A program made the position numbers and the translations under genes. A model generated the notes under the pieces. The model worked only from the letters and a program-made list of their open reading frames with translations, had not been told where the DNA came from and ran no database searches. Positions 9,769 through 19,305 of a DNA stretch of 64,000 bases are shown here, piece after piece. Position 1 is the stretch's first letter; each line of letters starts with the position of its first letter. The stretch comes from Pseudonocardia sp. HH130629-09 (GTDB lineage: Bacteria; Actinomycetota; Actinomycetes; Mycobacteriales; Pseudonocardiaceae), in contig NZ_CP011868.1 of assembly GCF_001294645.1 (NCBI RefSeq), positions 2,356,001 through 2,420,000 on the forward strand, in the 5' to 3' direction.

Positions 9769-10506
9769 TCAGAGCCAGGCCTGGACGAACAGCCGCACCG
9801 CCAGGCCGAGTCCAGCGACCGCGATCGCGATCCGCACGAACCGGGCCGGCAGCCTGCGGGCGACGACCGGGCCGAGCCGCCCGCCGACGAGCAGGCCCAG
9901 CGCCAGCGGGGGCACCGCCGCCCACGCGACGTCGCCGAACACCGCGAAACCGACGGCGGCGACCGTGTTCGCGGCCCAGGTCAGCACGTTCTTCAGCGCG
10001 TTCGCCCGCAGCAGGGTCGCGCCCGGCAGCGACAGAGTGAGCGCCAGCATCATCACCCCGGCCGCCGCGCCGAAGTACCCGGCGTAGACGGCGACCCCGA
10101 ACACCGCCAGCGCGACGCCCGGCCCGGGCGGACGGGGCTCGCCGGCCGCGGGCGGGCGCAGGAGGAGCAGGGCCGCGGCCGCGACGAGGAACGGCACGAT
10201 CCGCTCGAAGCCGCCGGCGGGGGTGAGCAGCAGCAGCCCGGCCCCGGCCGCGCCGCCGAGCACCGCCGGGCCGAGCCAGCGACGCAGCCGTGGCCCGGCG
10301 CCCCGCAGCTCCGGGCGGGACCCGGCGACCGCTCCGGCCCCCTGGAACAGCATGCAGACGGTGTTGGTGACGTTCGCCGTCGTCGGAGGCAGCCCGACGG
10401 CGAGCAGCGCGGGGTAGGAGAACAGCGAGGCGAGCCCGGCGACCGAGCCGATGAGGCCGGCCGCGACGCCGGCACCGAGGAGCGTGACCAGCTGCCACAG
10501 GGTCAT
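9769..10506 (-). CDS. TauE/SafE-family sulfite or organic anion exporter
   Basis: A 245-residue polytopic membrane protein starting MTLWQLVTLLGAGVAAGLIG. About seven or eight hydrophobic helices are visible, with the two family repeats GSVAGLASLFSYPALLAVGLPPTTANVTNT and GAAAGVMMLALTLSLPGATLLRANALKN. Family members export sulfite, taurine-derived sulfonates or similar anions; the substrate here cannot be read from sequence. ATG at 10506 fits the start of the first helix; upstream sequence in frame is low-complexity. It is divergent from the lipoprotein gene. Confidence 0.85.
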   Translation of the reverse strand: MTLWQLVTLLGAGVAAGLIGSVAGLASLFSYPALLAVGLPPTTANVTNTVCMLFQGAGAVAGSRPELRGAGPRLRRWLGPAVLGGAAGAGLLLLTPAGGFERIVPFLVAAAALLLLRPPAAGEPRPPGPGVALAVFGVAVYAGYFGAAAGVMMLALTLSLPGATLLRANALKNVLTWAANTVAAVGFAVFGDVAWAAVPPLALGLLVGGRLGPVVARRLPARFVRIAIAVAGLGLAVRLFVQAWL

Positions 10507-10624
10507 GGGGTCACCGGCGGAGCATCTCGTTGTGGATGCACAGGACCCTACCCGCCGCCCCGTGAGGGGCACGACCACGCCACAATGGCGCCGATCGGCG
10601 CAGCGACCTGCGTCGGAACAGGGG

Positions 10625-11245
10625 ATGGTCGTGGGTCCGCGCGTGGCCGGGGCGGGTGCCGCCCTGCTGCTCCTGCTCGTGGGCTGCGGCGCCGCCGGCC
10701 CCGGCTCGCGCCCGGCCACCTCGTCACCCGCCGCTGCGGCTCCGGCCACCCCGGCCCCGGCAACTCCCGACCCGGCCACCCCGGTCCCGGCGAGCACCCC
10801 GGCCGACCCGGCCGACGAAGGCCCGGCCGGGCCGTGCACCGGTGACACCCTCGACGTGTCCGCCACCGCGCCCCGCACCGACGGCCCGGCCGAGGTCTCC
10901 TACCTGGTGTTCCGCAACATCGGCGACGGCGCGTGCGTGCTCGACGGCTACCCGGGGGTGGCGTTCGTGGCGGGCAACGAAGGGACCCGGGTCGGGCCAC
11001 GGGCCGCGATCGACGGGCCCCGGGCGCGGGTACGGCTGGCTCGCGGCGCCGCCGCGACGGCGCCGCTGCGGGTGCGGGCGACCGCCTCGTACCCGGAGGC
11101 CGACTGCGTCCCGGAGCAGGCACGCGGGCTGCGGGTCACCCCGCCCGGCGGCAGCGGTGGGAGGTCCGTGCCGCGTCCCGGCCCGGTGTGCTCCGCCGAC
11201 CCGGCGCCGCCGCAGACCACGGTGGGGTCGGTCGAGGCCCGGTAG
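10625..11245 (+). CDS. Secreted lipoprotein with DUF4232 domain
   Basis: A 206-residue protein with a lipoprotein signal: a hydrophobic stretch GAGAALLLLLVGCG with lipobox LVGC, so the Cys should be acylated and the protein anchored outside the membrane. A Pro/Ala/Thr spacer follows, then a DUF4232 domain (CTGDTLDVSATAPRTDGP, SYLVFRNIGDGACVLDGYPGVAF, paired cysteines). DUF4232 is common in actinobacterial surface proteins without a known activity. ATG at 10625 was used, but GTG at 10631 has the better spaced AGGGGA ribosome site. Confidence 0.8.
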   Translation: MVVGPRVAGAGAALLLLLVGCGAAGPGSRPATSSPAAAAPATPAPATPDPATPVPASTPADPADEGPAGPCTGDTLDVSATAPRTDGPAEVSYLVFRNIGDGACVLDGYPGVAFVAGNEGTRVGPRAAIDGPRARVRLARGAAATAPLRVRATASYPEADCVPEQARGLRVTPPGGSGGRSVPRPGPVCSADPAPPQTTVGSVEAR

Positions 11246-11303
11246 GCCGCGGCCCGGTCGGCAGGAGCTCGGCCCCCGGGGCGTGACCCGGCAGCTCGGC
11301 GAC

Positions 11304-12640
11304 TCAGGCGGTGTCGGCGACGTGCAGGGCGAACCACAGCTCGGCGCGGACACCGGGGGAGTCGAGATCGCGCCCCAGCAGAGCCGCGGCCCGGGTGATG
11401 CGGGCCCGCAGGGTGTGGCGGTGCACCCCGAGCCGGGACGCGGCCGGGTCCCACTGCCCGTGCTGGGCCAGCCACTCCCGCAGTGACGCGACCAGGTCGC
11501 CGCGCCGCTCGGAGTCGTGCCGGACCAGCGGGGCCAGCACCGCGTCCGCGAAGGCGCCCGCGTCCTCGGGTCGCACCAGCGCGGCGAGCCCGCTGCCGGC
11601 CAGGTCGGCGAAGCGCAGCACCGTCCGGTCGCGGCGTTCGGCGGCGTCGAGCGCCCGGCCCGCCTCGCGCAGCGCACGGCCCAGGTCACCGACCGGTGCC
11701 GGGGTGGACACCCCGGCCCGGACCCCGCGCACCCGCCCGGCGACGTCGAGCACCGCGGGCACCGACCCCGCGCCGACGACCGCCGCCACCTGTCCGTCGA
11801 GCTCGGCGTGGAAGGCCACCCCGGGATCGCGTTCCAGGGCGTCGAGCAGCACGTCCGGCGGCGCACCGGTGGCCCGCCCGCCCAGCGCGACGGCGACCAG
11901 GTCCCCCGCGGGCAGCGGACCCCAGGTCTCGGCGAGCACGTCCTCGGCCCCGCAGCCGGGCAGCGTGGCCAGCGCGCGGAGCACCGCGGTCCGCACTCGG
12001 CGCTCGGCCCGCCCCGCCGCGGCGCTCCGCGCGTGGGCCAGGGTCAGCACCGACACCGCCGACCCGATGAGCTGCCGGTCGACCGGGGTGAAACGCCGGT
12101 CCCGCCCGACGACGAGCACCGCGGGCCCGATCAGCCGTACCGGCTGGAGCACGACCTGCCCGTCCCCGGCGGCGACGGTCACGCTGGACGGCCCGGGGTG
12201 CTCGCGCACCCGGTCGATCTCCGACCGCAGCAGCGCCGCCCGCCGGTCCGCACCGGCGGGCGCGGACCGGCGGACCCGGCCGTCGGCCTCGGAGATCAGC
12301 GCCCAGGCGTCGAGGCGTTCGGTGAGCCGGTCCAGCACCCGGGCGGTGCCGGTGTCCGGGTCGTCCTCGCCCAGGGCGGCCGAGGTGAGCGCCCGCTGCG
12401 CCTCGTCGGTGCGGACCACCTCGGCGTAGCGGTCGGCGGCGCGCGCCTCGGCGACGGCCTTGGTCAGCGCCAGGAACGGGGTGCGCTCGGGGACCTCCAG
12501 CAGTGCCAGCCCGGCCCGCTCGCTGGCCTCGCGCAGCGCGGGGAGCAGGTCGTCGTGCCCCAACCCGCAGCCGAACCCGAGCCCGGCGAGCCCGTGCGCG
12601 ACGAGCCGGGCCACGTAGCCGGCCGGGTCGGGGTCGACGA
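11304..12640 (-). pseudogene. PucR-family regulator lacking its N-terminus
   Basis: About 445 residues of a PucR-type activator remain. Present are the end of the purine-catabolism domain (GYVARLVAHGLAGLGFG, ALLEVPERTPFLALTKAV), a central GGDEF-like region, and the C-terminal PucR helix-turn-helix (AASRLGVHRHTLRARITRA). The first 80-90 residues of the family are absent: family likeness stops near 12630, exactly where likeness to biotin carboxylase begins on the other strand. The reading frame stays open beyond this point only because it runs antisense to that gene. No credible start codon for a full protein exists, so it is probably inactive. Confidence 0.75.
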
Positions 12641-13580
12641 CGCCGACGCCGCGGTCGCCGCCGCCGAGGCGGTCGGCTACCCGGTGATGCTCAAGGCCGC
12701 CGCCGGCGGCGGGGGCCGGGGCATCCGGATCGTCGCCGACGCCGAGGAGCTGCGCACCGCGTTCGGGCAGGCCTCGACCGAGGCGGAGAAGGCGTTCGGC
12801 GACGGCACCATGTACCTGGAGCGGTTCGTCGAGCGTGCCCGGCACGTCGAGGTGCAGGTCCTCGGCGACGGCCGGGACGCCGTCCACCTGTTCGAGCGGG
12901 AGTGCTCGCTGCAGCGCCGCAGGCAGAAGGTCGTCGAGGAGGCCGGGTCGCCGGGCATCACCGAGGCGACCCGGGGCGCCATGACGGCCGCGGCGGTCGC
13001 CCTGTGCCGCGATGTCGGCTACACCTCGGCCGGCACCGTGGAGTTCCTCGTCGACGACCGCACGGGCGAGTTCTTCTTCATCGAGATGAACACCCGCATC
13101 CAGGTCGAGCACCCCACCACCGAGCTCGTCACCGGCATCGACCTGGTCGCCGAGCAGCTGCGCATCGCCGCGGGGGAGCCGCTGCGGTTCACCCAGGACG
13201 CCGTCGAACGGCGCGGGCACGCGATCGAGTTCCGGGTCTGCGCGGAGGACCCGGAGCGGGACTTCCTGCCCCAGCCCGGCGGTGTCGGGCGGGTCACGCT
13301 GCCGTCCGGGCCGTGGGTGCGCTGCGACACCTGGCTGGAGCCCGACGGGACCGTCCCGCCCTACTACGACTCGCTGCTCGCGAAGGTCGTGGTGTGGGGT
13401 GCCGACCGGACCGAGGCGCTGGCCCGGTCCCGGCGCGCGCTCGACGAGTTCTCCGTCGCCGGGATCCCGACCACCGCCGGGCTGCTCCGCACCCTGGCGG
13501 GTGAGCCGTGGGTGGCCGACGCCGACTTCCACACCGGGACCCTCGAGCAGTGGCTGGCCGAAGGGAAGGGGACCTCATGA
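12632..13580 (+). pseudogene. Biotin carboxylase (AccC-like) lacking its N-terminal domain
   Basis: About 315 residues of a roughly 450-residue biotin carboxylase remain. The ATP-grasp core is present: VGYPVMLKAAAGGGGRGIRIV, YLERFVERARHVEVQVLGDG, ERECSLQRRRQKVVEEAGSP and FIEMNTRIQVEH with the catalytic Arg. The N-terminal Rossmann-like domain (first 130-140 residues) is missing at a junction near 12630. The frame is open far to the left, but that part is antisense to pucR. The stop overlaps the next gene as ATGA, so the operon structure downstream is intact. An active enzyme is unlikely without the N-terminal domain. Confidence 0.75.
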
Positions 13581-14449
13581 GCGCCCGCTACAGCTGGGGC
13601 GGTGACGAGTTCGTGTTCGTCGAGCTGGCCGAGGACATGAGCCTGCAGGCCAACTTCAAGGCCGTCGCGATCACGAACCTGCTCCGCGAGGAGCGACCGG
13701 ACGGGATCCTGGAGATCTGTCCGGCCAACGCCTCCTACCAGGTGCGCTACGACCCCGACGTGCTCGATCCGCACGTGCTGCTGGGGCAGCTGAGGGGGCT
13801 GGAGGCCCGGGTCGGCGACGCGCTCGGGGTGACCCTGGACTGCCGGGTCGTGGAGATCCCGGTGCTCTACCAGGATCCGTGGACGACCGAGACGCTGCTG
13901 CGGTTCCGGGACCGGCACCAGGACCCGGAGGCCACCGACATCGAGTACGCGGCCCGGATCAACGGCTACTCGGGTGTGGAGGAGTTCATCGCCGCGCACT
14001 CGGGCTCGCCGTGGTTCACCTCGATGGTCGGGTTCGTGGCGGGGTTGCCGTTCACGTACCAGATGGTGCCCCGGGAGCGGCAGATCATCGTGCCGAAGTA
14101 CCTGCGTCCGCGGACCGACACCCCGAAGCAGACGGTCGGTTACGGCGGCTGTTTCTCCTGCATCTACTCGGTGCGGGGTGCCGGTGGGTATCAGATGTTC
14201 GGGATCACTCCGGCCCCGATCTACGACCCGACCCAGACCAAGCCGGACTTCGCCGAGCACATGGTCTTCATGCGGCCCGGGGACATGGTCAAGTTCCGCG
14301 GGATCGACCGCGACGAGTACGACGAGCTGGAGGCGCAGGCCCAGGCGGGGGAGTACCGGATCACCGCCCGCCCGGTCGCGTTCGACCTGCAGCCCTTCCT
14401 CGACGACCCCGACGGCTACAACACCCGCCTGCTGGAGGTGCTCGCGTGA
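13577..14449 (+). CDS. 5-oxoprolinase subunit B / allophanate hydrolase subunit 1 family (PxpB/KipI-like)
   Basis: A 290-residue protein of the carboxyltransferase C/D subdomain family. Landmarks are the conserved PVLYQDPWT, EFIAAHSGSPWFTSMVGFVAGLPF and GGCFSCIYSVRGAGGYQMFG. Relatives form a complex with PxpC and PxpA that hydrolyses 5-oxoproline, or pair with biotin carboxylases in urea/allophanate-type carboxylation. ATG at 13577 overlaps the biotin carboxylase stop by 4 bp and its own stop overlaps the next start. The biotin carboxylase partner suggests a carboxylase-type system, but that partner is truncated here. Confidence 0.85.
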   Translation: MSARYSWGGDEFVFVELAEDMSLQANFKAVAITNLLREERPDGILEICPANASYQVRYDPDVLDPHVLLGQLRGLEARVGDALGVTLDCRVVEIPVLYQDPWTTETLLRFRDRHQDPEATDIEYAARINGYSGVEEFIAAHSGSPWFTSMVGFVAGLPFTYQMVPRERQIIVPKYLRPRTDTPKQTVGYGGCFSCIYSVRGAGGYQMFGITPAPIYDPTQTKPDFAEHMVFMRPGDMVKFRGIDRDEYDELEAQAQAGEYRITARPVAFDLQPFLDDPDGYNTRLLEVLA

Positions 14450-15417
14450 CACGCATCGAGGTCCGCAAGCCCGGTCTGTCGACCACCGTGCAGGACGGTG
14501 GCCGCTCCGGCTACTACCACCTGGGCATCCCGCCGTCGGGCGCGCTCGACCAGTACTCGCTGACCTGCGCCAACGCCCTCGTCGGGAACCCGGACGGCGC
14601 CGCCGCCCTGGAGATCGTCTACATGGGCCCGGAGCTGGCGTTCACCGGGCCGGCGACGGTCGCGGTGGCCGGCGCGACGATCGCCCCGAAGGTCAACGGC
14701 GAGGCCCGTCCGGTGTGGGAGTCCTTCGACGTCGCCGAGGGGGACGTGCTGGCCTTCGACTACCTCAAGGCCGGCGCACGCGCCTACCTGGCGGTGTCCG
14801 GCGGGATCGACGTGCCCGAGAAGTTGGCCAGCCGCGCCACCTACGCCCTCGGCGCCCTGGGTGGGCTCGACGGCCGGCCGCTGGCCGAGGGCGACGTCCT
14901 GCCCGTCGGGACCGGTACCGGCCGCGCGGGGCTCGTGGTGCCCGAGGACCTGCGGCCGTCGCTCGCGAAGGACGTCGAGGTCCGGGTCGTGATGGGGCTC
15001 TACGACCACCGGCTGACCGACCGCGGCCGCGCCACCTTCCTCGACACCACGTGGACGCTGACCCCGGTCGCGGACCGGATCGGGTTCCGCTACACCGGCG
15101 GCGAGCTGGAGACCGTCGACCGGGAGGCGCCGTTCGGTGCGGGACAGGACCCGTCGAACATCGTCGACTCGCCCTACCCGATCGGCTCCATCCAGGTCCC
15201 GGGCGGCGTCGAGCCGATCGTGCTGCACCGCGACGCGGTGTCCGGCGGCGGCTACATGATGGTGGCGACGGTGATCTCCGGGGACCTCGACGTCGTCGCC
15301 CAGTCGGCGCCGCGCACCCGCACCCGGTTCGTCGCGGTCGATCTGGAGACGGCGCTGTCGCTGCGGGCCGAGCGGAAGGACCGGCTCGGGCGGATGCACA
15401 GCGCACTGGAGCGGTGA
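14446..15417 (+). CDS. 5-oxoprolinase subunit C / biotin-dependent carboxyltransferase family (PxpC/KipA-like)
   Basis: A 323-residue protein of the carboxyltransferase A/B subdomain family, starting VTRIEVRKPGLSTTVQDGGRSG, with the conserved GIPPSGALDQYSL, AVSGGIDVPE, YPIGSIQVPGG and SGGGYMMVATVISGDLD. It works as a complex with the preceding PxpB-like subunit. GTG at 14446 overlaps the upstream stop as GTGA, indicating translational coupling. With the truncated biotin carboxylase upstream, the two subunits may now act alone as oxoprolinase subunits or be idle. Confidence 0.87.
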   Translation: MTRIEVRKPGLSTTVQDGGRSGYYHLGIPPSGALDQYSLTCANALVGNPDGAAALEIVYMGPELAFTGPATVAVAGATIAPKVNGEARPVWESFDVAEGDVLAFDYLKAGARAYLAVSGGIDVPEKLASRATYALGALGGLDGRPLAEGDVLPVGTGTGRAGLVVPEDLRPSLAKDVEVRVVMGLYDHRLTDRGRATFLDTTWTLTPVADRIGFRYTGGELETVDREAPFGAGQDPSNIVDSPYPIGSIQVPGGVEPIVLHRDAVSGGGYMMVATVISGDLDVVAQSAPRTRTRFVAVDLETALSLRAERKDRLGRMHSALER

Positions 15418-15523
15418 CACGTCGACTGTTCACCCGTTCGGGCTGGCCCTGCGGCTCCGTCTGGTCCGAGACTCGACGCGTCGGTGACGCGGGGCGGTAC
15501 CGGACGTGGGAGAGGACCGAGCG

Positions 15524-16537
15524 ATGAGCGGCAGGCACCGGAGGACGGCGGGCGCCGGGCTGGTCAGGCGGGTCCTGGCCGTGACGGTCTCCGCGGTCGG
15601 TGCGGTCGCTCTCGCCGCGGCGGTCGTCGTCACCGTGACGCCGACCGAGCAGCCGGTCGCGGGGCAGGCGGAGCAGACCGATCCCGGCCCGGCCGCGCCG
15701 CTCGCCGCCGGTCCCGCGATGGCCGATGGGGGCGCACCGGCACGGATGGCCGACCCGGCTCCGCTCGCGCAGGCACCGGCACGGGCGGCCGCCGACGCCG
15801 CGGCCGCCGCACCCTCCGCCGCCGTGCCCGGGGCGACCCCGCAGCCGGGGTGGTCCCGGGAGCAGGGACGGTCCGGGGGGCCCGGATCGTCGACCACGTC
15901 CGCCGGTGGGGCCGGTCCGACCCGGTCCGGCGGGGCACAGCGCGCCGTCGAGCCGCGCTCCACGACCGGTGGCACAGCCGGTCCCGGCCCGGCGGCCCCA
16001 GGCGGCGCGACCGGTGGCGCGACCGGTGGCGCGGCCGGTGACCGCACCGCGCCCGGTCCGCTCGCCGTCGAGCCCGGCGCGGGGACCACGCCGAACCCCG
16101 GCCGGGACGTCCCTCCGGCCGGCACGACGCCCTCCGACGTCACCTCCCCGTCCGACGACACCACACGTCGCGGCGACACCAGACCGGACGACCCGGCTCC
16201 GGTCGACGACACCGCTCCGGTCGACGACACAGCACCCGGCGACCTCTCCGGACGGGACCGCGACACCGGGTTCTCCGCCCCGACCGTGCCGACACCCCCG
16301 CAGCCGCGGACCGTCACGCCCACCCCGCGCGGCGACGATCCGGGCGGCGACGACCTGAACGGCGACGACCCGGCAGGCGGCGGTTCCTCCGGCGCCTCCC
16401 CGGGCGCGGTCACGCCGGCCGACCCGGGCACCGGCGCCGCGGACGGGGCACTGCTCCGGCTGCGCCTGCGGATCGCCGAGACCCCGCCCGTCGACGTCCG
16501 GGTGCCCGGCCCCGCGCTGTCGCTGCTCGGCGGCTGA
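15524..16537 (+). CDS. Ala/Pro/Thr-rich exported or membrane-anchored protein, GRHR family
   Basis: A 337-residue protein of no known domain. It begins MSGRHRRTAGAGLVRR, followed by one hydrophobic helix (residues about 17-40), then a long low-complexity Ala/Pro/Thr/Gly/Asp tail that would lie outside the cell, and a short more ordered C-terminus (LRLRLRIAETPPVDVRVPG). AGAGGA just before the ATG at 15524 is a good ribosome site. The basic GRHR start plus one helix recurs in the next two genes, so the three look like a locally expanded family of wall-associated proteins. Function unknown. Confidence 0.65.
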   Translation: MSGRHRRTAGAGLVRRVLAVTVSAVGAVALAAAVVVTVTPTEQPVAGQAEQTDPGPAAPLAAGPAMADGGAPARMADPAPLAQAPARAAADAAAAAPSAAVPGATPQPGWSREQGRSGGPGSSTTSAGGAGPTRSGGAQRAVEPRSTTGGTAGPGPAAPGGATGGATGGAAGDRTAPGPLAVEPGAGTTPNPGRDVPPAGTTPSDVTSPSDDTTRRGDTRPDDPAPVDDTAPVDDTAPGDLSGRDRDTGFSAPTVPTPPQPRTVTPTPRGDDPGGDDLNGDDPAGGGSSGASPGAVTPADPGTGAADGALLRLRLRIAETPPVDVRVPGPALSLLGG

Positions 16538-16676
16538 GTCCGACCGGTCCGTCCGGGTGGCGCGAAGACCACCCCACCGGGCCGCCACAGGCCCGCGACG
16601 CACCCGTTCGGTGCATGGCCGTTCCTCCGTCCGCCGATCACCATCACCCCATGCGCACGGCGAGCGGCTCCACCCC

Positions 16677-17604
16677 GTGACCGGCCGGCACCGGTACCCC
16701 GGCTCGGCCGACCTGACGAGCCCGCGCCCGGCCGCGGTCGGGCCCGCGGCGTGGCCGCACGTCGCGGCCCGCTCCCGGGGCGCGACGACACCCACCCACT
16801 CGCGCCAGGCGCCACGACCGGTCGAGGACCGGGACCGGCCGGCGCGGGGCCGCCGTCGGCTCCGCGTCACCCTGGCGGGGGTCGTCCCGGCGGTGCTGGT
16901 CGCCGCGGTCACCGTCGCCGGACTCCTCGGTACCGGGGTGCTCGGCGGGGTGGCCCCCGCGGACCAGCGGGTCGACGACCACGTCCCGGTGCCGACCTTC
17001 GCCGCCGGGCCGACCGCCGACGATGCCTCGTCGCTCCCCGTGCCGTCGCGCTGGTACGGCTCCGGCACCGGGGTCACGTCCACCACGGTGCCCACCGCGG
17101 CGCCCACCGGGACGCCCACCGGGACGCCCACCGGGACGCCCACGGTGCCGGTCGCGGCCCGCGAGACGCGCGCGGCCGCCGTCGCCGACGGGGCGGTACG
17201 GGCGGCGACGGCCCGCATCGCGGAGGAGCGGCGGCTCGCCGACGAGCGCCGGGCCGCGGAGATCGCCGCGCAGGAGCGCCACGCTGCCGAGGTCGCCGCG
17301 CAGGAGCGCCGGGCCGCCGAGCGGCGCGCGGAGGAGCAGCGCGCCCGGGAGCAGGCCGACGCACGCCGCCGCGCTGCCGTGCCGCCGACCGAGGCCCCCA
17401 CGACCCCGCCCGCCCCGGCCCCGCCGAGCAGCACCGGGCCCGACGAGCTCGGGAACGCGGCCCCGCACCGACCGGTACCTCGGCCCCGGCACCGACCGGG
17501 GGAGCCCCGCGTACCGAGGCGTCGTGAGCCGTGTCGTCCGGTTCGTGACCGTGCTCCGCCGACACCCGGCACCGCTGGCACCCGACGGGGCGAGGGAGGT
17601 TTGA
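16677..17604 (+). pseudogene. Second GRHR-type membrane protein, frame break near its 3' end
   Basis: Starts VTGRHRYPGSADLT at a GTG. A hydrophobic helix (VTLAGVVPAVLVAAVTVAGLL) is followed by a TPTG repeat and a charged Ala/Glu/Arg stretch (EERRLADERRAAEIAAQERHAAE) that should form a long helix or coiled coil. Up to 17450 the frame has strong G/C third positions. Beyond it the in-frame reading continues to 17651 with poor third-position bias, while the next frame, ending in TGA at 17604 (RYLGPGTDRGSPAYRGVV), has excellent bias. One extra G in GGG 17451-17453 explains this. Function unknown. Confidence 0.5.
17100..17147 (+). repeat. 12-bp tandem repeat coding for TPTG
   Basis: The unit ACGCCCACCGGG is repeated about three to four times inside the second GRHR gene, coding Thr-Pro-Thr-Gly. 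Such spacers vary in copy number between strains. Confidence 0.7.
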
Positions 17605-18064
17605 GCCCCTCCTGCTCCGGCTACCGACAAGGCAGGAGGCGATCACGATGAGCGGACGGCATCGACGTCCACGCACCACGCCCGGCCGCCTGGCCCTGTT
17701 CGGCACGGTCCCACTGGTCGGCGGCGCCGGCCTGGCCGCCGCCCTCGCCGGCGCCGACGGCACGGTCCCGGCCCGGAACGTCACCCCCACTCCCACAGCC
17801 GCCACCGCCGCCGTCACGAACGGCGCGAGCGGCGGAGCCGCCGATGCGGCCGAGCCGGTCGCGGTCCCCGGACGCGGTGAGATCGTGCTGGACGCCGTCG
17901 GCGGTGCCCGCGACGCCGCCACCCGCGCAGCCGATGCACAGACCTCGGCCCGGGTCAGCACCGTGGCCGCCGAGCTCCGTGACCAGGCACGGGCCCGGGC
18001 CGAGGCGGCCCGCGCCGCCGGGGACGCCGAGTGTCAAGTCCCGGGTTCGATAGAGGCTCGGTTC

Positions 18065-18934
18065 TCACGCTCCGGCGGGTTGCCGGGCGGGTTCTGTGAC
18101 GGCGTGCAGGGCCTCGTGCTCAACGGGCGGGATCAGGCCGAGCTCGCCGTGTAGGCGGCGGTGGTTGTACCAGTCGATGTACTCGGCGACGGCCAGCTCG
18201 AGGTCGTCGGTGCCTCGCCACGGGCCCCGGTTGCGGACGAGTTCAGCCTTGAACAGCGAGTTGAACGCCTCCGCCATCGCATTATCGTAGGAATCGCCGA
18301 CCGACCCGACTGAAGCCACAGCGTCGACTTCGGCGAGTCGCTCGCCGTACCGCACGGCGACATATTGGACTCCGCGATCCGAATGGTGTATCAACTCGGA
18401 GAGGTCCGCGCCCGCCCGTTGCCGGGTCCAGATCCCCATGTTGAGCGCGTCCAGCGCGAGATCGGTGTACAGGTTACGAGAGAGCTGCCAGCCCACGATC
18501 CGTCGGGAGAACACGTCCATCACGAAAGCCGCGTACACCCATCCAGAGAACGTGCGGATGTAGGTGATGTCAGCGACCCACAGGCGGTCCTGGGCGGGTG
18601 CGGTGAAGTCCCGTTCGACCAGGTCCGGGCGCCTGTCCGCGCCCTTGGCTCGGACCGTGGTGCGCGGCACACGCAGCCGGGACACTCCACGGAGCCCGTT
18701 GCGGCGCATCAGTCGTTCCACGGTGCAGCGAGCGACCCGGCGGCCGCCTACTCCGCCTTCCCGACATAACGCCGCCCACACCTTCCGGCTGCCGTAGACG
18801 CTGAAGTTGTCGCGATGCACCCGTTCGATCTCTTTCAAAGTCTCGGCGTCGGTGAGTGCCCGCGCCGAGGGCGGTCGCTTCTTCGACGCATGGAAAGTGG
18901 ACGGGGCGATCGGAACACCGGCGTCCTTCAACAC
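18065..18934 (-). CDS. IS3-family transposase OrfB (DDE integrase domain)
   Basis: A 289-residue frame from its first ATG; in life it is probably made mainly as an OrfAB fusion. It has an HTH_21-type segment (YGSRKVWAAL) and the rve integrase core with the DDE residues: Asp in WVADITYI, Asp in IHHSDRGVQY and Glu in NAMAEAFNS, plus the closing YNHRRLHGELG. Nothing is missing, so the enzyme should be active. Confidence 0.93.
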   Translation of the reverse strand: MLKDAGVPIAPSTFHASKKRPPSARALTDAETLKEIERVHRDNFSVYGSRKVWAALCREGGVGGRRVARCTVERLMRRNGLRGVSRLRVPRTTVRAKGADRRPDLVERDFTAPAQDRLWVADITYIRTFSGWVYAAFVMDVFSRRIVGWQLSRNLYTDLALDALNMGIWTRQRAGADLSELIHHSDRGVQYVAVRYGERLAEVDAVASVGSVGDSYDNAMAEAFNSLFKAELVRNRGPWRGTDDLELAVAEYIDWYNHRRLHGELGLIPPVEHEALHAVTEPARQPAGA

Positions 18935-18990
18935 CGCGCAGATCGGCTCGACCCCGAACTGTGTCTTGTTCTCCTCGATATAGTCGAGGA

Positions 18991-19305
18991 CTACCTGCTG
19001 GGGCGGTCGAGCTCCGCCGCGAAGAAAGCCGACTTGAGAATGGCGTTCGCCCGGCGCAACTCCCGAACCTCACGTTCGAGCTCTGCGAGCCGGGTCGCGT
19101 CGTCGGTGGTCGTGCCCGGCCTGGTGCCGTTGTCGATCTCGACCTGCTTGACCCAGCCCCGCAGCGTCTCCGGGTTGATCCCCAGCTGCTCGCCGATGCG
19201 CTTGAAGATGTTCCCGCCCGCGGACGCCGGGTCGGCCTTGGCGTCCAACACGAGCCGGATCGCTCGCTCCCGCAGCTCGTCGGGGTACTTCCTCGGGGCG
19301 GCCAT
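18991..19305 (-). CDS. IS3-family transposase OrfA
   Basis: A 104-residue protein with the transposase helix-turn-helix: MAAPRKYPDELRERAIRLV, then GEQLGINPETLRGWVKQVE, and a leucine-zipper-like segment LAELEREVRELRRANAIL. It binds the element's ends and is normally fused to OrfB by a -1 ribosomal frameshift. A CGCCCCAG stretch near codon 100 puts the ribosome into the OrfB frame, reading on as DRPQQVVLDYIEENK. Start ATG at 19305. Confidence 0.93.
   Translation of the reverse strand: MAAPRKYPDELRERAIRLVLDAKADPASAGGNIFKRIGEQLGINPETLRGWVKQVEIDNGTRPGTTTDDATRLAELEREVRELRRANAILKSAFFAAELDRPSR

Noticed and set aside
11517..13580. 687-codon frame that could be read as one fusion protein ending in biotin carboxylase
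   Set aside because: The first 370 codons are antisense to the pucR gene, whose protein likeness is clear; only the part after about 12632 is biotin carboxylase.
17100..17147. CRISPR-like short repeats
   Set aside because: Units are 12 bp, contiguous and coding, with no spacers.
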